Position numbers and translations under genes: made by a program | NCBI GenBank assembly: GCA_020058315.1 | Contig: JAGVEK010000204.1 | Location: forward strand, 1-8,154 | From: Candidatus Zixiibacteriota bacterium | GTDB lineage: Bacteria > Zixibacteria > MSB-5A5 > WJJR01 | Direction: 5' to 3' | DNA: 8,154 nucleotides | The notes under the pieces: generated by a model | The model's database searches: none | The model's input: the letters and a program-made list of their open reading frames with translations, nothing else | Told to the model about the DNA's origin: nothing | Shown here: piece by piece, positions 6,701 to 8,154 of the stretch | How the letters are laid out: each line of letters starts with the position of its first letter | How positions within the stretch are numbered: the stretch's first letter is position 1

Positions 6701-8154
6701 TTTCACTGCCGACACCCTGAAAGCCTGCGATTCTCTGACCGTCACCTTTACAGCGCAGGTGAGCCCCGAGGCTGACAGCCTGCGCTGGACATTCGGAGAC
6801 GGCGGGACTGCGCTTGGAAATCCGGTCATGCATACCTATGTGAAAACCGGAAGCTTCGATGTCACACTGCGCGCCTACAATCCGTGCGGCCCCTATCAGG
6901 TGCTCAGGCGCGGGTACATCAATATCAGCCATAAACCCAATATCAGTATTACGGCCTCCTCGGATACTCTGCCGCCGCCCAGATGCACTCCGTACACCGT
7001 GCGGCTGCACGCCATTTCCGATCAGCCCATCCAAAGGTACCAATGGGACTTTGGCGACAACAACACGCTCGATGGCACAGAAGCGAACCCTGTGCATATC
7101 TACGACCGCGCTGACACGTTCAGTGTGCAGCTTATCGTGACCGGTGATTGCGGTTCCGTTATCGAAGTGAGGCGGGATTATGTTCAAGTCTACACACGCC
7201 CGACCGCGACCTTGAATGCCGCACCGTCGGCCGTCTGTGCCGCCGGGCAGAATATCAGTTTCACCGCGACTTATTCCGGCGTTGTCGATTCATCGAGATG
7301 GCTCTTCGGCGACAATGGAAGCGCCCCCGGACCGGACGCGGTGCACGGCTATTTGAGCCACGGTGTGTACCAGGCGCGACTCGTCTTGTTCCATGCCTGC
7401 GGGGTTGACACCCTGCCGCTGAATCCGCCGATCACGGTCAGCACCGCGCCGCAGGCTGGTCTGTCCGGAACTCCACTGACCGGTTTTGAGCCGCTGAGCA
7501 CGCAGTTTACAGACGCCTCGCTCAATAGTCCAACCACGTGGCATTGGGTCTTCGGGGATGGATCAATCTCGACGATGCAAAATCCTGTTCACGTCTACTC
7601 GCCCGGTGTCTTTGATGTTGTGCTCAAAGTCTCGAATGTCTGCGGCGCATCCCTGGACTCCATTTCCAAATACATCCTTGTCGGCGGGTTTCAGCCTTCG
7701 CTGGATTCATCCGGTGCGCATGCTGACACCATTACCTACAGTGTAGTGGTCGACAGCCTGTATCGAAAATACGACCGCCCCATCTCGCTTTCCGGTGCGC
7801 TGACAACCGTTCCTCGTCGTGGATCCGCCAGAATGCTCTTTTCGCCCGCCACTGGTACACCCAGTTTTGCGGCTACTATGAGTCTGGTCCCGTCGGGCGA
7901 TCTGGCGACTGGCGACTATGTGATTCGATTGTCGGCGACTGATCCGCGCATCACAAAGACGGCGGAGAGATCGCTGCATTTTGCCGGACGCCCGTTCGTT
8001 GACGCGAAACCGGATACCGTGCAATTCGGGAAGCAGGTCTTGGGAGGACCATACTCGAAACAGGCTTTCGTGTACAATCGTGCTCCGCTTGGGAGCGGAT
8101 TCAAAATCAACTTCACGGTCAGCGATTCCGGACTGGGGTTCACCGCGCGGGCGC
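3762..8154 (+). CDS. Giant exported beta-helix/PKD repeat protein (3' truncated by window edge)
   Basis: Read codon by codon from ATG 3762, this frame has no stop to the window end: at least 1464 residues. A Sec signal peptide covers residues 1-36 (basic start, hydrophobic 17-29, likely cleavage VHA|Q after Ala36). Domains in order: right-handed beta-helix with N-N-x-I-x-x-N turns (43-313), choice-of-anchor-Q-like segment (about 314-377, SPARN to DIGGDE), PKD1 (383-460), PKD2 (461-542); second beta-helix (551-820s), second anchor-Q-like segment ending DIGADE at 883-888, PKD3 (896-974), PKD4 (975-1056); PKD5 (1057-1143), PKD6 (1144-1226), PKD7 (1227-1307); an Ig-like beta segment (1308-1409); and the start of an ASH/Hydin-like domain (1410 on, PDTVQFG). 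All seven PKD domains carry the WxFGD hallmark. No catalytic residues are recognisable, so an adhesive, structural or glycan-binding role outside the cell is inferred. The start has only a weak Shine-Dalgarno (AGCAGG, 3750-3755), perhaps relying on coupling to the lipoprotein gene. The C-terminus, where any sorting signal would sit, is not visible. Confidence 0.9.
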   Translation, partial: MKTQRRLFQSRAACRCLPVLALVAAVAIVHPADVHAQLPPAETLFVSIEAFPVAGGVPGNDITGTGSRLAPYREISRAMLDVVFRNTHIIFVGPSRGGFYSGQVSYPYNHALKLVSEKGADSTLVTSSDGFSVVSISANSALQILEGFTISDKRSLMSCEGSCSGAITAYGRAWIINNKILRNAGEGEGGGITYYGVAGSTGIIAGNWIAGNSDPGTSSGAGIQVDYSTSLSIVNNTIVSNTAQSGAGIYLSASAEGVTIANNIIAYNHTGYGIYQSAGPATSVSYNLFYQNAGGNVFGLPAPDGTNITGAGANPLLADWTGGDYHLTCASPARNTGSNGLVPSEIISAGEFAWDLDGSPQARYFETTIDIGGDEFWDTRKTADFDATPTVGCSTLVVSFANHSTCIDEEWAWDFGDGGTSTDKSPVHGYTAPGLYTVRLIAKGSLDADTLTRVGYIRVAPPLSVDFIADAVLGCNPLAITFTALVNTTADSLRWSFGDGGSVLGNPVTYVYSSTGSYTVELRGYNPCGSAVKSKPAFITIACKSDTNSDTIFVSVDGFGDGAPGSDITGTGDRLTPYRQLERAMQDVYTWNAHIIFVGPSRGSTYDGPSFVPYGKTLKIVSEKGADSTLVIGTSGFSVFSLNADTALQVLEGFTISNNIVSNSCEGGCAGGVSMYGRAWVINNRILGNTGNSSGGGIYYNGYSTPGGIIAGNWIAGNSDTTAGSAGGIQVGYSSSLAIVNNTITGNINPSGAGISLGSSAAGVTIANNIIAYNQQGFGIFQNIVFSTKTPVLNPNAIVNYNLFYHNAAGHVANIPPPTSPNQVSVNPRLVDSIADCHLTCASPARNAGNYGYVPNELLISGDFDWDIDGPPLGRIPQDLKIDIGADEFWDSDKKADFYATVTSGCAPFTVTFVNRSTCIDEQWNWSFGDGQTDNVKSPLPHVYNTAGLYTVRLIAEGDLDTDTLTRVGYIRVATPLTADFTADTLKACDSLTVTFTAQVSPEADSLRWTFGDGGTALGNPVMHTYVKTGSFDVTLRAYNPCGPYQVLRRGYINISHKPNISITASSDTLPPPRCTPYTVRLHAISDQPIQRYQWDFGDNNTLDGTEANPVHIYDRADTFSVQLIVTGDCGSVIEVRRDYVQVYTRPTATLNAAPSAVCAAGQNISFTATYSGVVDSSRWLFGDNGSAPGPDAVHGYLSHGVYQARLVLFHACGVDTLPLNPPITVSTAPQAGLSGTPLTGFEPLSTQFTDASLNSPTTWHWVFGDGSISTMQNPVHVYSPGVFDVVLKVSNVCGASLDSISKYILVGGFQPSLDSSGAHADTITYSVVVDSLYRKYDRPISLSGALTTVPRRGSARMLFSPATGTPSFAATMSLVPSGDLATGDYVIRLSATDPRITKTAERSLHFAGRPFVDAKPDTVQFGKQVLGGPYSKQAFVYNRAPLGSGFKINFTVSDSGLGFTARA
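3888..5387 (+). repeat. Module A: beta-helix + anchor-Q-like + two PKD domains, first copy
   Basis: This covers residues 43-542 of the giant protein. It begins TLFVSIEAF and ends at YNPCG plus a closing strand. Landmarks shared with module B include DITGTG, IIFVGPSRG, VSEKGADSTLV, CEGxC, GRAW, IAGNWIAGNSD, TIANNIIAYN, YNLFY, LTCASPARN, DIGxDEFWD, STCIDE and LTRVGYIRVA. The start-to-start distance to module B is 1524 bp (508 codons), in frame. Nucleotide similarity is clearly lower than protein similarity, with many third-position changes, pointing to an old duplication kept under selection rather than a recent one. Confidence 0.9.
5412..6929 (+). repeat. Module B: second copy of the beta-helix/anchor-Q/PKD-PKD module
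   Basis: This covers residues 551-1056 of the giant protein and begins TIFVSVDGF. It is colinear with module A but has net extra residues before the DIGADE motif: the D of DIGxDE is 513 residues downstream of its module A counterpart, against 508 at the module start. The main insertion is about nine residues between GIFQ and YNLFY (near 6110-6165, loop with TKTPVLNPN), partly offset by a three-residue shortening before LTCASPARN. Module B also has an additional cysteine (ADCHLTC) that module A lacks (GDYHLTC). Confidence 0.9.
6930..7682 (+). other. Three additional, divergent PKD domains (PKD5-PKD7)
   Basis: Residues 1057-1307 of the giant protein hold three PKD domains outside the duplicated modules. 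Their hallmarks are YQWDFGDNN (PKD5), SRWLFGDNG (PKD6) and WHWVFGDGS (PKD7), each followed by an NPVH- or AVHGY-like strand and a terminal strand ending in V. They are much less like one another than PKD1 is like PKD3 or PKD2 like PKD4, so they are older or came from elsewhere. PKD domains are beta sandwiches acting as spacers or as protein/glycan contact surfaces in exported proteins. Confidence 0.8.

Noticed and set aside
3888..6929. A recent tandem duplication, assembly artefact or mobile element explaining the repeated 1.5 kb
   Set aside because: The copies differ throughout at the nucleotide level, have different loop lengths and show no flanking short repeats or transposase, so they are diverged protein modules.
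6336..7187. A 283-codon frame on the minus strand
   Set aside because: It lies entirely opposite the conserved PKD-coding frame, its product has no recognisable domain, and its openness is explained by the codon bias of the plus-strand gene.
1..8154. CRISPR arrays, tRNA or rRNA genes, insertion sequences, phage genes
   Set aside because: No short regularly spaced direct repeats, no cloverleaf or rRNA signatures, and no transposase or integrase motifs were seen on either strand.

Overview
The window joins two unrelated blocks, all on the + strand. The first 2.7 kb is a methionine/one-carbon block. The remaining 5.4 kb encodes exported cell-surface proteins. Base composition looks moderately GC-rich throughout. 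The mix of a YitJ-type homocysteine methyltransferase/MTHFR fusion, a lipoprotein that looks cohesin-like, and a giant secreted beta-helix/PKD protein resembles uncultured Gram-negative lineages around the FCB group (Zixibacteria-like or similar). That placement is inference from gene style only; there is no rRNA or phylogenetic marker here.

Layout. Positions 1-633 hold the C-terminal part of a MetE-type, cobalamin-independent methionine synthase, entering from beyond the left edge. Positions 634-832 are non-coding and hold a run of predicted stem-loops. Positions 833-2740 encode a complete bifunctional homocysteine S-methyltransferase/methylenetetrahydrofolate reductase. Positions 2741-2884 hold a hairpin and then a near-consensus sigma70 promoter (TTGACA-16-TATGAT), with a perfect 8-bp dyad spanning its -10 box. 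Positions 2885-3736 encode a lipoprotein whose C-terminal half resembles a cohesin domain. After a 25-bp gap, an uninterrupted reading frame runs from ATG 3762 to the right edge (8154, at least 1464 residues, no stop). It encodes a signal peptide, two copies of a module of about 1.5 kb (right-handed beta-helix + choice-of-anchor-Q-like segment + two PKD domains), three more PKD domains, an Ig-like segment and the start of an ASH/Hydin-like domain.

How the genes work together. The first two genes both serve the last step of methionine synthesis. The fusion protein can make 5-methyl-THF (MTHFR half) and has a Zn-type homocysteine methyltransferase half; the MetE-type protein can use 5-methyl-folate directly. 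The second pair looks like a surface operon started by its own promoter: an outer-membrane lipoprotein with a possible protein-binding domain, followed by a very large exported repeat protein. The most unusual features are the internally duplicated giant protein, its pairing with the cohesin-like lipoprotein, and the ordered cysteine pattern along its domains.
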